Assembly (NCBI GenBank): GCA_910576925.1
Contig: CAJTKB010000013.1
Span: 1-29,258, forward strand
From: an uncultured Bacilli bacterium
Lineage (GTDB): Bacteria; Bacillota_I; Bacilli_A; RF39; UBA660
Reading direction: 5' to 3'
DNA: 29,258 nt
Below, one piece after another: positions 8,019 through 15,904 of this stretch (its first letter is position 1; each line of letters starts with the position of its first letter). The notes below the pieces were generated by a model. The model did no database searches, was not told the origin of the DNA, and saw only the letters and a program-made list of their open reading frames with translations. The position numbers and the translations under genes were made by a program.

Positions 8019-8421
8019 TTTTCAGATCCTCACTATGAAATATATTATCTAATAAAGCATTAATCATCTTAGTCATAGATTCATCCGAATACTTTTTAGA
8101 AAGTTCTATAGCCTCATTTATTGCAACAATATTAGGTGTATTGGTATATATAAGCTCATAAATACCAATACATATAATTGCCTGATCTACAAAATTAAAC
8201 CTATCTATTGTCCAATTAACTAAATATTTATTAGCCATATTTTTTATATCTTCTAAATACTTAAGAACACCACTAACTAAATCTTTTACAAAATTATTTT
8301 CAATTTCTAATTGTTCTTTAATTAATTCATCTAAGTTATATTCAAGTTTAGTATCCTCATATAAAAAGGCTTGATACAAAACTTTCATTGTAATTTCTCT
8401 AAGCTCACTTCTATTTTTCAT
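8011..8421 (-). CDS. nusB: transcription antitermination factor NusB
   Basis: NusB binds boxA RNA with S10 and helps antitermination on rRNA operons. The 136-residue all-helical protein matches the family: REITMKVLYQAFLYE at the N-terminus, FVKDLVSGVLKYLEDI in the middle, and a C-terminal IDRFNFVDQAIICIGIYEL and NIVAINEAIELSKKYSDE. It is the first gene of the nusB-xseA-xseB unit, with the promoter at 8437-8465 and ribosome site AGGTGAT. The nusB to xseAB order resembles Bacillus, but folD is absent between them. Confidence 0.95.
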   Translation of the reverse strand: MKNRSELREITMKVLYQAFLYEDTKLEYNLDELIKEQLEIENNFVKDLVSGVLKYLEDIKNMANKYLVNWTIDRFNFVDQAIICIGIYELIYTNTPNIVAINEAIELSKKYSDESMTKMINALLDNIFHSEDLKNE

Positions 8422-8436
8422 AACATCACCTAATTA

Positions 8437-8465
8437 ATTTTACCATATGAAATAAAAAAAGTCAG
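8437..8465 (-). promoter_or_regulatory. sigma-A promoter for nusB-xseA-xseB
   Basis: On the minus strand CTGACT (8465-8460), 17 bases and TAAAAT (8442-8437) lie about 16 bases before the nusB start codon. Four of six and five of six consensus positions match, with optimal spacing. It begins directly after the orf108 terminator. Confidence 0.55.
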
Positions 8466-8472
8466 TATAAAA

Positions 8473-8500
8473 TTAAAAAAGCCATTACTAGCAATATGGC
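8473..8500 (-). terminator. terminator after orf108 (end of ylbL-mutS-zeta-orf108)
   Basis: On the minus strand GCCAT (8500-8496), a 10-base loop and ATGGC (8485-8481) are followed by TTTTTT. The stem is short but the T-run is clear. It separates the mutS-side operon from nusB. Confidence 0.6.
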
Positions 8501-8585
8501 CCTAAAAAAATACTACAATTGTAAACAAAAAAAGCTAACTATAAATTATATTAAAACTGAAAACTATTCTTAATATTACTATATA

Positions 8586-8912
8586 TTATAATAACTTAAC
8601 TTTAGTATATACTTTATTATCGCTATTATCTATATAAGAATTTTTATCATCAGTATCATCTCTTTTATCAACATCGAAAATTTTAGAAGATATAGATCCA
8701 AAAGTTCCCATTCTATAAAATTCGAATATTGGTCTCTCATCTTTTTCTACAACATCCTCATTGGAAACAGGTTTAGATAAATCAGGCGCTTTTTTTGCCA
8801 TATTTATTTGAGTATCTTGATCTTTCCTACTATTTGCGACTTTTTTATCAATAGCTTTATAAACAGCATCTAAAAATAAATTATTATCAGCTTGTACCGC
8901 ATTATTCTTCAC
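8586..8912 (-). CDS. hypothetical protein, 108 residues, GTG start behind a G8 tract
   Basis: I do not recognise this small acidic-basic protein. It has no membrane segment or signal peptide. Its N-terminus LFLDAVYKAIDKKVANSRK may be helical, the middle is charged and probably disordered, and a compact motif RPIFEFYRMGTFGSISSKIF lies near residues 65-85. The only good start is GTG at 8912. Its Shine-Dalgarno element is a run of eight G residues (C8 on plus, 8919-8926). It lies 54 bases downstream of the zeta-like gene and is followed by a terminator, so it is the last gene of the mutS operon. An antitoxin role for the neighbour is conceivable, but nothing in the sequence shows it. Confidence 0.65.
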   Translation of the reverse strand: MKNNAVQADNNLFLDAVYKAIDKKVANSRKDQDTQINMAKKAPDLSKPVSNEDVVEKDERPIFEFYRMGTFGSISSKIFDVDKRDDTDDKNSYIDNSDNKVYTKVKLL

Positions 8913-8966
8913 CAGTATCCCCCCCCTTAAAATATGCTCACATTATACTACAAAAGTAGAAAATAG

Positions 8967-9830
8967 TCAAACTTTATTTACATATAATTTTTCTTTATTG
9001 TAGTTGATAATTTTAAAATAAATATTTTCTATCTTTTCAAGTTCATCAAATTGCTCTTGAGAAGCATTTCTAACAAGCATACTTTTTTTAATATTATTTA
9101 TTCTTTCATCATAATTAAGAATTGTCTGTTCATTACTTTCCTTTCTAAGTTTTTGTAACAAAGATAAAAAATCATCATAAATAGGAATAGTTTTAAATTG
9201 AGTACCACTTGGCACTATATAATTTACTTTTACTCCTAAATCCTGACATTTTACTATGAAATTTGGTAGTAAATTATAGCACTTATTATGTGCCTCAATA
9301 TTTGATAGTTTAGCATTACCACTTTTTAACAATTCCTTTTCATATCGTTCTCGTGTTGCAAGTAAACTGAATAGATTTCCTGTCACAATTATATTTATAA
9401 CAATATCATAATTATAAGGTATACTTTTTAATAACTCCAATAAACTGTAATCAGTTGGTGCTTTTTCTCTTAAAACTGAATAATTATTCTGTAATGCATA
9501 TGAAAATAATTCATCTCCCCATAAATGAGAATCAAAATTTGTAAGCTTTGCATAAGCTACTGGATACTTTTCTAATATTTCTTTAGAATATTTATTAAAA
9601 GAACGATAATTATCAGAATTTATATTGATAAAATGTTTTGAAAAAATAGTATTATTTATAAATGTTGTTTTTCCACAACCAGGTTGACCTATAACAAACA
9701 TAGCAGATGGTTTTTCATCAGATATTTCATTTAAAAATAAATCCTTCTTAAGTAATTCTAAAACGGCATTGTGCTCTTCATCAGTTAATTTATACCTTTC
9801 GATCAATTCATTTAAATCTTGAACGTTCAT
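8967..9830 (-). CDS. zeta-toxin-like P-loop kinase
   Basis: Zeta toxins phosphorylate UDP-N-acetylglucosamine and block cell-wall synthesis; related kinases have other substrates. The 287-residue protein has a Walker A GQPGCGKTTF near residues 48-57. A zeta-type NINSDNYRSF follows, with the acidic residue expected near the substrate, then LREKAPTDYSLLELLKSI and the arginine-bearing LLATRERYEKELL. It ends its core with EAHNKCYNLLPNFI, which parallels the zeta region before its last helices. The order and spacing match zeta/PezT rather than AAA ATPases. No epsilon or PezA-type antitoxin gene is next to it. It lies 50 bases downstream of mutS on the same strand and upstream of orf108. It could be a domesticated kinase rather than a toxin. 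Confidence 0.75.
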   Translation of the reverse strand: MNVQDLNELIERYKLTDEEHNAVLELLKKDLFLNEISDEKPSAMFVIGQPGCGKTTFINNTIFSKHFININSDNYRSFNKYSKEILEKYPVAYAKLTNFDSHLWGDELFSYALQNNYSVLREKAPTDYSLLELLKSIPYNYDIVINIIVTGNLFSLLATRERYEKELLKSGNAKLSNIEAHNKCYNLLPNFIVKCQDLGVKVNYIVPSGTQFKTIPIYDDFLSLLQKLRKESNEQTILNYDERINNIKKSMLVRNASQEQFDELEKIENIYFKIINYNKEKLYVNKV

Positions 9831-9880
9831 TAAATTTCTCCTCTCTTCTAAAATATATTACTCTCTCTACATAAAAGCTA

Positions 9881-12442
9881 TCATTCTTTATCTTTTGTTT
9901 CCTTCTTCAACTCAAACAAAAAGTTGATTGCTTCAATCGGAGTCATTTCAAGTGGATTTATTTCTTTAACTTTTTCTTCTATTTTATTTTTTTGAGCATT
10001 TTGAGCAACTTCTTCATTTATAATATTATCAAATAATGAAGTTTGCATATATTTAGAACTAGATTTTTCTTTATTCTCATAAATTTTTAATATTTCTTCA
10101 CTTCTATTAATTAATGACTTAGGAAGACCAGCAAGACTTGCAACATGTATTCCATAACTTTTATCAACAGCCCCATTTTTTACTTTATGTAAAAACGTAA
10201 TTTTACCATCTTCTTCAATTGCCGATACATGTACATTCTTTAGTTTATTTAAATCTTTAGAAAGCTCAGTCAATTCGTGATAATGCGTTGAAAACATAGT
10301 CTTAGCACCTATTTTATCATGAATATATTCAAGTATAGCTTGAGCAAGACTCATTCCATCATATGTTGCTGTTCCTCTTCCTAATTCATCAAACAAAATC
10401 AAGCTATCTTCAGTCGCCTCACTTATAGCATATTCTGCTTCCTTCATTTCAACCATAAAAGTTGATTCTCCACTAACCAAATCATCACTCGCCCCGATTC
10501 TTGTAAATATCTTATCAAATATTGGCATCTCACAAGACTTACAAGGAACAAAGCAACCAATTTGAGCCATAATAACCGTAATAGCACATTGCCTCATATA
10601 AGTAGATTTACCAGCCATATTAGGCCCCGTAATTAGCAATATATTAGTATCGTTATCCATTAAAATATCATTAGCAATATATTTATCTTTCATAACTTTC
10701 TCAACAACAGGATGTCTACACTCCACGATCTTAAGAATATGCTCATCAACTAACTTTGGTCTCACATATTTATTATCATCAGCAATAGAAGAAAATGCCT
10801 GTAACATATCAATTTCACTTATTATTTTACTAACTTCTTGTAAAGGAACAATATATCTTTTTACAACCTCTCTTATATCCATAAAAATCTTATATTCTAA
10901 GTTAACAATTTTCTCTTCTGCACCTAATATTATATTCTCTTTTTCTTTTAGTAAAGGAGTAGTAAACCTTTCACAATTTGCAAGTGTTTGTTTTCTATCC
11001 CATTTAAATTCATCTTTTACAAGAGAAATATTACTTTTACTAACTTCAATATAATATCCAAATATTTTATTATAACCAACCTTTAAATTTTTAATACCAG
11101 TACGTGTTTTCTCCTCCTGCTCCATCTCTAAAATAAAATCTTTTGAACCACTTCTAATTTTTCGAAGTTCATCAAGTTCTTTATTATAACCGTCTTTTAT
11201 TAATCCACCTTCATGAATTGTTAGAGGAGAATCTTCATTAATTGATTCATCTATTAAATTATATAAATCTGGAAACTCTTCTACTTTTTTGTCATAATTA
11301 ATATAATCAAGAATCTTAGCAATAGCAGGAAGAGCACCGAGAGACACCTTTAACTGAATTAAATCTTTAGCATTTAAATTACCATAACTAACTCTTCCAA
11401 CAAGGCGCTCAAAATCATAAACTTTATCAAGTTCTTTTATTAAATCGTCCCTTAGAATAAACTCCGTAGAAAGCTTTTCTACAAAATTATAACGTCTTTC
11501 AATTTCTTTCTTACTAGTAAGTGGATTTTCTATATTATATTTTAAAAATCTACTTCCCATAGCAGTCTTATTTTTATCAAGCAACCACAAAAGGCTATAA
11601 GTCCTATCTTTATTACGAATAGTCTCAACTAGCTCTAAATTCCTTTTAGTATTAACATCAAATATTAGAGTATCACTATTTTTTAAAACTTCTACTTTTT
11701 GTAGATGAACCAAATCTTTCTTTTTAGTATCTATTATATAACTTAACAGATGCTTAATTGTAGTAATAAGTCTATCATCTTCTAAAAAATCATAAATATA
11801 TGAATAAATATCATTTGTATAACCATCTTTTGTAATAGTAACTACTATATTATAAGTACTTCTCAAAGTATTGATAAGCACTCTATCAACACTTTCACTT
11901 ACTATTAATTCATTAAAAGAATTCTTAACAACTTCTCTTATTACTTCTCTTTCCTCTTTTTCAACTATCTTACAAAAAAATTCACCTGTAGAAATATCAG
12001 CATAACTAATACCATAACACATATCAAAATCATATATATTGGCAATAAAGTTATTACTTTTACTATCGACTCTATTATCAAGTCTTGTTCCACGAGTTAC
12101 AATTTGTACTACATCACGCTTAACCATTCCTTTTACAGTTTTAGGATCTTCTAGTTGCTCACAAATAGCAACTTTATAACCCTTATCGATTAATTTATCA
12201 ACATATGATGAATATGCGTGATGAGGAATACCACACATTGGCACTTTCTCATCTAAGCCTGCTACTTTCCCCGTTAAAGTGAGCTCTAATTCTCTACTAA
12301 CTAATATAGCATCATCAAAAAACATTTCATAAAAATCTCCCAATCTAAAAAACAAAATAGCATCATCATATTTATCTTTGATATCTATATATTGTTTCAT
12401 CATTGGACTTAATTTATTATAGTCTACTTCGCTTCTTCTCAT
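9881..12442 (-). CDS. mutS: DNA mismatch repair protein MutS
   Basis: MutS recognises base mismatches and small loops and starts repair. The 853-residue protein has the full domain set. The N-terminal mismatch-binding domain has the intercalating Phe and Glu in GDFYEMF (residues 35-41). Connector, lever and clamp domains follow, then the ATPase domain with Walker A GPNMAGKSTYMRQ near residue 605, Walker B DELGRGTATYDG and the conserved STHYHELT. The C-terminal dimerisation helices include NPLEMTPIEAINFLFELKK. It starts 14 bases after ylbL and is followed by the zeta-like kinase. MutL, often the next gene, is not in the window. Confidence 0.98.
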   Translation of the reverse strand: MRRSEVDYNKLSPMMKQYIDIKDKYDDAILFFRLGDFYEMFFDDAILVSRELELTLTGKVAGLDEKVPMCGIPHHAYSSYVDKLIDKGYKVAICEQLEDPKTVKGMVKRDVVQIVTRGTRLDNRVDSKSNNFIANIYDFDMCYGISYADISTGEFFCKIVEKEEREVIREVVKNSFNELIVSESVDRVLINTLRSTYNIVVTITKDGYTNDIYSYIYDFLEDDRLITTIKHLLSYIIDTKKKDLVHLQKVEVLKNSDTLIFDVNTKRNLELVETIRNKDRTYSLLWLLDKNKTAMGSRFLKYNIENPLTSKKEIERRYNFVEKLSTEFILRDDLIKELDKVYDFERLVGRVSYGNLNAKDLIQLKVSLGALPAIAKILDYINYDKKVEEFPDLYNLIDESINEDSPLTIHEGGLIKDGYNKELDELRKIRSGSKDFILEMEQEEKTRTGIKNLKVGYNKIFGYYIEVSKSNISLVKDEFKWDRKQTLANCERFTTPLLKEKENIILGAEEKIVNLEYKIFMDIREVVKRYIVPLQEVSKIISEIDMLQAFSSIADDNKYVRPKLVDEHILKIVECRHPVVEKVMKDKYIANDILMDNDTNILLITGPNMAGKSTYMRQCAITVIMAQIGCFVPCKSCEMPIFDKIFTRIGASDDLVSGESTFMVEMKEAEYAISEATEDSLILFDELGRGTATYDGMSLAQAILEYIHDKIGAKTMFSTHYHELTELSKDLNKLKNVHVSAIEEDGKITFLHKVKNGAVDKSYGIHVASLAGLPKSLINRSEEILKIYENKEKSSSKYMQTSLFDNIINEEVAQNAQKNKIEEKVKEINPLEMTPIEAINFLFELKKETKDKE

Positions 12443-12456
12443 ATTACTACTCCTAC

Positions 12457-13464
12457 CTATTTTTTTAATTTTTCAAGTGCATCTTCAAATGTTTTAACTC
12501 CTATTATTTTTATTTTATATTTATTTTTCTTTTTCTCTTTTAATGCCTCTTTATAATTCCTTCCATTAGCAACTAAAAATATATCAGCTTTTTCCTCTAC
12601 TGCACCTCTTAATTTATGTTTAACTCCATCAATTTCACCAACAATTCCTTCTTTATTTATTGTCCCTGTTCCAACTATTTTTCTTCCTTTTGTTATATCT
12701 TCTTTGACTAACATATTATAAATTTGTAAAGCCATAATTAAACCGCCACTAGGACCAGATTCACTTTTTTTAAACTTAAAATTTACCTTAGGAGAAGTTT
12801 TATAAACTATGTCTTCCATTATACTTATTCCAATATATTTAACTCCACTTTCCTCATATATATAAGCATATTTATCTAATTCTTTTTTATTTCTTTTAAC
12901 CTTAATTTTTAACTTATCACCATCATTATAATTACTAACTAGCTTCTTTAAAGAATCTAAATCTGTAACATTTTTTCCATCTATACTAAGAAGTTCATCA
13001 CCAACTTTTAAATTAGACTTACTCTTTTCATCTACAAAAAACACATATGTCTTAGAATCCTTTACAGAAATATCTTTAGAAGCTTTAGTATAAGCAACAT
13101 AAATACTACTATTATTCGCTTCATTAAGCCATAACCTATTTCTAAACTCAACATCATTTAGATCTTCTTTTTCATTAACTTTATAATCATCTATACTTTC
13201 TCTCTCATAATGCGGAATAATATAACTAAGTAGATAAGTAAATATTGTTCCTTTAATCTCTGAAACATAAGCCATATTAAAACTTCCCTTACTTTTATTA
13301 TCTGTTTTAATACTTACTCTTGATCCAGCATCAAAAGTACCACCACCAGTTATTATATAATAATTAACTGGACATAAAATAATAAATATTAAAAACAAAT
13401 AAATTATAAATGAAAAATTTTTTTGAATACTTCTTTTTAAATAATTATATATTTTATTAAGCAT
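12457..13464 (-). CDS. ylbL: YlbL/SepM-family PDZ and Lon-type serine protease
   Basis: YlbL-type proteins are membrane-anchored proteases. In B. subtilis YlbL degrades the division inhibitor YneA after DNA damage, and in streptococci SepM processes a competence peptide. The 335-residue protein has one N-terminal membrane anchor (about residues 17-38) and a PDZ domain (about 150-205, with LKVGDELLSIDGKNV). The C-terminal Lon proteolytic domain carries the Ser-Lys dyad: the serine in ESGPSGGLIMAL near 238 and the lysine in EIDGVKHKLRGA near 280. Its placement immediately before mutS groups two DNA-damage related functions in one transcript. The divergent neighbour is ylbJ, which is near ylbL in Bacillus too. 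Confidence 0.92.
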   Translation of the reverse strand: MLNKIYNYLKRSIQKNFSFIIYLFLIFIILCPVNYYIITGGGTFDAGSRVSIKTDNKSKGSFNMAYVSEIKGTIFTYLLSYIIPHYERESIDDYKVNEKEDLNDVEFRNRLWLNEANNSSIYVAYTKASKDISVKDSKTYVFFVDEKSKSNLKVGDELLSIDGKNVTDLDSLKKLVSNYNDGDKLKIKVKRNKKELDKYAYIYEESGVKYIGISIMEDIVYKTSPKVNFKFKKSESGPSGGLIMALQIYNMLVKEDITKGRKIVGTGTINKEGIVGEIDGVKHKLRGAVEEKADIFLVANGRNYKEALKEKKKNKYKIKIIGVKTFEDALEKLKK

Positions 13465-13486
13465 AAAAATCAGTCCTTTATGTTTA

Positions 13487-13495
13487 ATTATAGCA
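13487..13495 (-). promoter_or_regulatory. extended -10 element before ylbL-mutS
   Basis: On the minus strand TGCTATAAT, a perfect extended -10, lies about 25 bases before the ylbL start codon. No good -35 box is seen at 17 bases, which is normal for extended -10 promoters. Confidence 0.5.
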
Positions 13496-13510
13496 AAAAA
13501 GAGGGAAAAT

Positions 13511-14437
13511 ATGTTGAAAAAATTGAAAACTTTACCAATTATATTACTTTTATTAATAGGCCTTTTTTATACTTTGTTAAATCCAAGTGCTATTTTCAAA
13601 GATATATTAGAAGCTTTAAATGTATTTATCAATAATTTATTTCCAGCAATGTTTTTTTTCTATACTTTGTCTGATTTACTAATAAATTATGGTTTTATAA
13701 ACATTTTAGAATATATATTTAGTGGTTTTTTTAAAAAAGTATTTCATATATCAGGAGCTAGTTCATTTGTTGTTATTATGAGCATATTATCAGGCTTTCC
13801 AAGTGGTGCTAAATATACAACTACTTTTCTTGAAAAAAAGTTAATCGAGAAAGATCAAGCAAATTATTTACTAACATTTACTCACTTTTCAAATCCATTA
13901 TTCATATTAGGAACAATTTCTATAATATACGGAAAAAGTCTTGCACTAATAGTATTAATAAGCCATTATTTAGCAAATTTTATCCTAGCTTTTATTATAA
14001 GGCCCAAAAAACTGATACTAGAAAAATATAAATCTAATATTCAAAAAAATTCCTTTTCAACCACTCTTGCTACTTCCTTTTATAATAGTAGTAAGATATT
14101 ACTTTTAGTTTTAGGTAATACTATCTTCTTTTTTACTGCATCGAGTATTCTAACCTCTAATATAGATAACGATTTAATAAAATCAATGATTATGGGATTA
14201 TTTGACTTAACAAAAGGAATACTTTCATTACAAAATATAAATATTTCAAATATGTTTAAAATAATTCTAATAACATCATTTCTAAGTTTTGGCGGAATAA
14301 GTGTTCATTTTCAAGTAAAAGAGATAATAAAAAAAGAAAGTCTTAATTATACATACTTTCTTTTAGGAAGAATATCTTCTCTTGCTATTTCTATTATAAT
14401 TTCTCTAATCTGTGGGTTTGCAATAGGGATAATTTAA
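13511..14437 (+). CDS. ylbJ: sporulation integral membrane protein YlbJ (SpoVV)
   Basis: In B. subtilis YlbJ/SpoVV is made in the mother cell under sigma-E and is needed to move dipicolinic acid across the outer forespore membrane. This 308-residue protein has about eight hydrophobic segments. Family hallmarks are visible: NNLFPAMFFFYTLSDLL, the SGASSFVVIMSILSGFPSGA-like region near residues 77-98 and FSNPLFILGTISIIYG. It is about 100 residues shorter than the Bacillus protein, chiefly at the C-terminal half. The ATG has AGAGGG six bases upstream. It diverges from ylbL, as a rearranged version of the Bacillus ylbJ-ylbL neighbourhood. Its last 33 bases overlap, in antisense, the end of the pseudopilin gene at 14405. 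Confidence 0.85.
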   Translation: MLKKLKTLPIILLLLIGLFYTLLNPSAIFKDILEALNVFINNLFPAMFFFYTLSDLLINYGFINILEYIFSGFFKKVFHISGASSFVVIMSILSGFPSGAKYTTTFLEKKLIEKDQANYLLTFTHFSNPLFILGTISIIYGKSLALIVLISHYLANFILAFIIRPKKLILEKYKSNIQKNSFSTTLATSFYNSSKILLLVLGNTIFFFTASSILTSNIDNDLIKSMIMGLFDLTKGILSLQNINISNMFKIILITSFLSFGGISVHFQVKEIIKKESLNYTYFLLGRISSLAISIIISLICGFAIGII

Positions 14438-15130
14438 AGGGGCTACTATATATATATGATAATCTCCACCAAGATCAGGATGACTTAATGCTATATCAAG
14501 TTTAAAGTATCTAGCATTGTTAAAATATCCATCTTCTGTTGATTGCTGTTCATTATTATTACTATTTAATCCCAAGTCACCACTTGTAGCAGCATTTATA
14601 TTTGTATTAATAGATGAAAACTTCAAAACATTTTGATAACTTTGACAAGTTCCTGTATCACCTGAATTTACAGGATTTGTTTTTCCAAAACATCCTTTAG
14701 CTAAATCAATTAAAGAATATCTTACAGTCTGTAAAGTTCCATTAGTATTTACATCAGGATATTCAATATAGTTAGAATTAGATTCTGTATTACTTGCTAC
14801 AATTTTTAAGTCTTTACTAAGTATTTCTCCTCCTCTACCACTAAAATTAACATTTTTATTAAAACGCAGTCTTATAGTATAAGTAGTTTTATTATTTTGA
14901 TTATTTACTACTAAATTTACACTTCTAAGATTACCTTTTATAATATCATTTTGTATTGTTTTAGTAATTGTATTCTTATATGATACTATCTCTGACTTTA
15001 AAGTTTCCATAGAAGCTTCCCTTTGATAACTTAAAACAACATTAAACATTGAAATAATTATAATTGAAGCTACTGAAAATGAAACTAATAATTCTATTAA
15101 AGTAACCCCCTTATTATTAAGCTTTTTCAT
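14405..15130 (-). CDS. pseudopilin-like protein with type IV prepilin leader
   Basis: The N-terminus MKKLNNKG is followed by VTLIELLVSFSVASIIII. This is a class III prepilin leader: a basic short leader, cleavage after Gly8, and Glu at +5 of the mature hydrophobic helix. The rest (about 200 residues) is a soluble, Asn- and Ser-rich globular domain with two cysteines that may form a disulfide (CFGKTNPVNSGDTGTC). It resembles minor pseudopilins of type II secretion or competence pili. Its ATG overlaps the stop of the other pilin-like gene by one base, so the two form an operon. Its last codons run into the end of ylbJ on the opposite strand. The prepilin peptidase must be encoded elsewhere. Confidence 0.85.
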   Translation of the reverse strand: MKKLNNKGVTLIELLVSFSVASIIIISMFNVVLSYQREASMETLKSEIVSYKNTITKTIQNDIIKGNLRSVNLVVNNQNNKTTYTIRLRFNKNVNFSGRGGEILSKDLKIVASNTESNSNYIEYPDVNTNGTLQTVRYSLIDLAKGCFGKTNPVNSGDTGTCQSYQNVLKFSSINTNINAATSGDLGLNSNNNEQQSTEDGYFNNARYFKLDIALSHPDLGGDYHIYIVAPLNYPYCKPTD

Positions 15131-15807
15131 TAACCCTTCACCTCTATCTCAGCATATGTATAATATATTTCTCCAACTGAGTTATATGAGTCATGCTCTA
15201 TTTCAACAATAACTCTACGATATCCTGGTTTATTTGCATGAATATGAGTTGGCATATAATTAACATAGTTTTTTAAACTTCTAGTTATAGAGGAATCATT
15301 ACTATTTTTTATAGCATTTTTAAAATTAGCAAGTTTATAATCAGTTACAATAATCCTATTAACTCGAGCGCCTGTTATATATTTATTACAAAAAAATTGA
15401 TTATTTTTTTGATTACTATCTTCTCTTAACATATTACACAATTCATTCTTATACAAATGATGATCTGTTATAGTCTTAACATCAACACCCCAAGTTAGAG
15501 GAACTTCAGTTCCATCAGGATTAGTTTTATATGGATATGTATTATATATATGGCAAGTATTTGAACAAGCACTACTATTTAATGAAACATTATTAATTAT
15601 ACTAAATCTTCCATCTGTCTCTAACATCTCTTTTATATAGAAAGCTACATATTTACTATCTAAATCGTCATATTTATCACTTGCACTATAGGCCCCAATA
15701 AGTGGATATACAGAATTATATAACAATGAAAAAACGCCTATTACAGTAACCGCTGCAATTAAAATTTCTACCATAGCAAAGCCATTTTTTTTATTCTTTT
15801 TTTTCAT
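15130..15807 (-). CDS. pseudopilin-like protein with type IV prepilin leader (first of pair)
   Basis: Starting at the ATG at 15807 gives MKKKNKKNG followed by FAMVEILIAAVTVIGVFSLL, a prepilin leader with processing after Gly9 and the conserved Glu at +5. The longer frame from 15870 would add 21 residues before the leader and overlap the promoter, so I reject it. The remaining 190 residues form an extracytoplasmic domain with two cysteine pairs (SACSNTCHIY and CNMLREDSNQKNNQFFCN). It is co-transcribed with the following pseudopilin (1-base overlap) and diverges from the secretion ATPase, which makes a functional link likely. The exact pilus role is unknown. Confidence 0.82.
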   Translation of the reverse strand: MKKKNKKNGFAMVEILIAAVTVIGVFSLLYNSVYPLIGAYSASDKYDDLDSKYVAFYIKEMLETDGRFSIINNVSLNSSACSNTCHIYNTYPYKTNPDGTEVPLTWGVDVKTITDHHLYKNELCNMLREDSNQKNNQFFCNKYITGARVNRIIVTDYKLANFKNAIKNSNDSSITRSLKNYVNYMPTHIHANKPGYRRVIVEIEHDSYNSVGEIYYTYAEIEVKG

Positions 15808-15824
15808 AAAATTCCAACTCTTTC

Positions 15825-15853
15825 TTGAAAATGTTCTAACTTTATTATATAAT
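15825..15853 (+). promoter_or_regulatory. sigma-A promoter for the secretion ATPase
   Basis: TTGAAA (15825-15830), a 17-base spacer and TATAAT (15848-15853) lie about 50 bases before the ATG at 15905. The minus-strand promoter for the pseudopilin pair occupies 15856-15884, so the two divergent promoters are back to back and may compete or be co-regulated. Confidence 0.65.
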
Positions 15854-15855
15854 TT

Positions 15856-15884
15856 ATTATAGTAAAACAAAGTAGAAAAGTAAA
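15856..15884 (-). promoter_or_regulatory. sigma-A promoter for the pseudopilin pair
   Basis: On the minus strand TTTACT (15884-15879), 17 bases and TATAAT (15861-15856) lie about 50 bases before the pseudopilin ATG at 15807. The -35 box falls within the untranslated leader of the divergent ATPase gene. Confidence 0.5.
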
Positions 15885-15904
15885 GATAAAAAGGGATGAT
15901 TAGA

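Noticed and set aside
15808..15870. Longer start for the first pseudopilin
   Set aside because: It would place 21 residues before the prepilin leader and would overlap the divergent promoter; leaders of this type are short.
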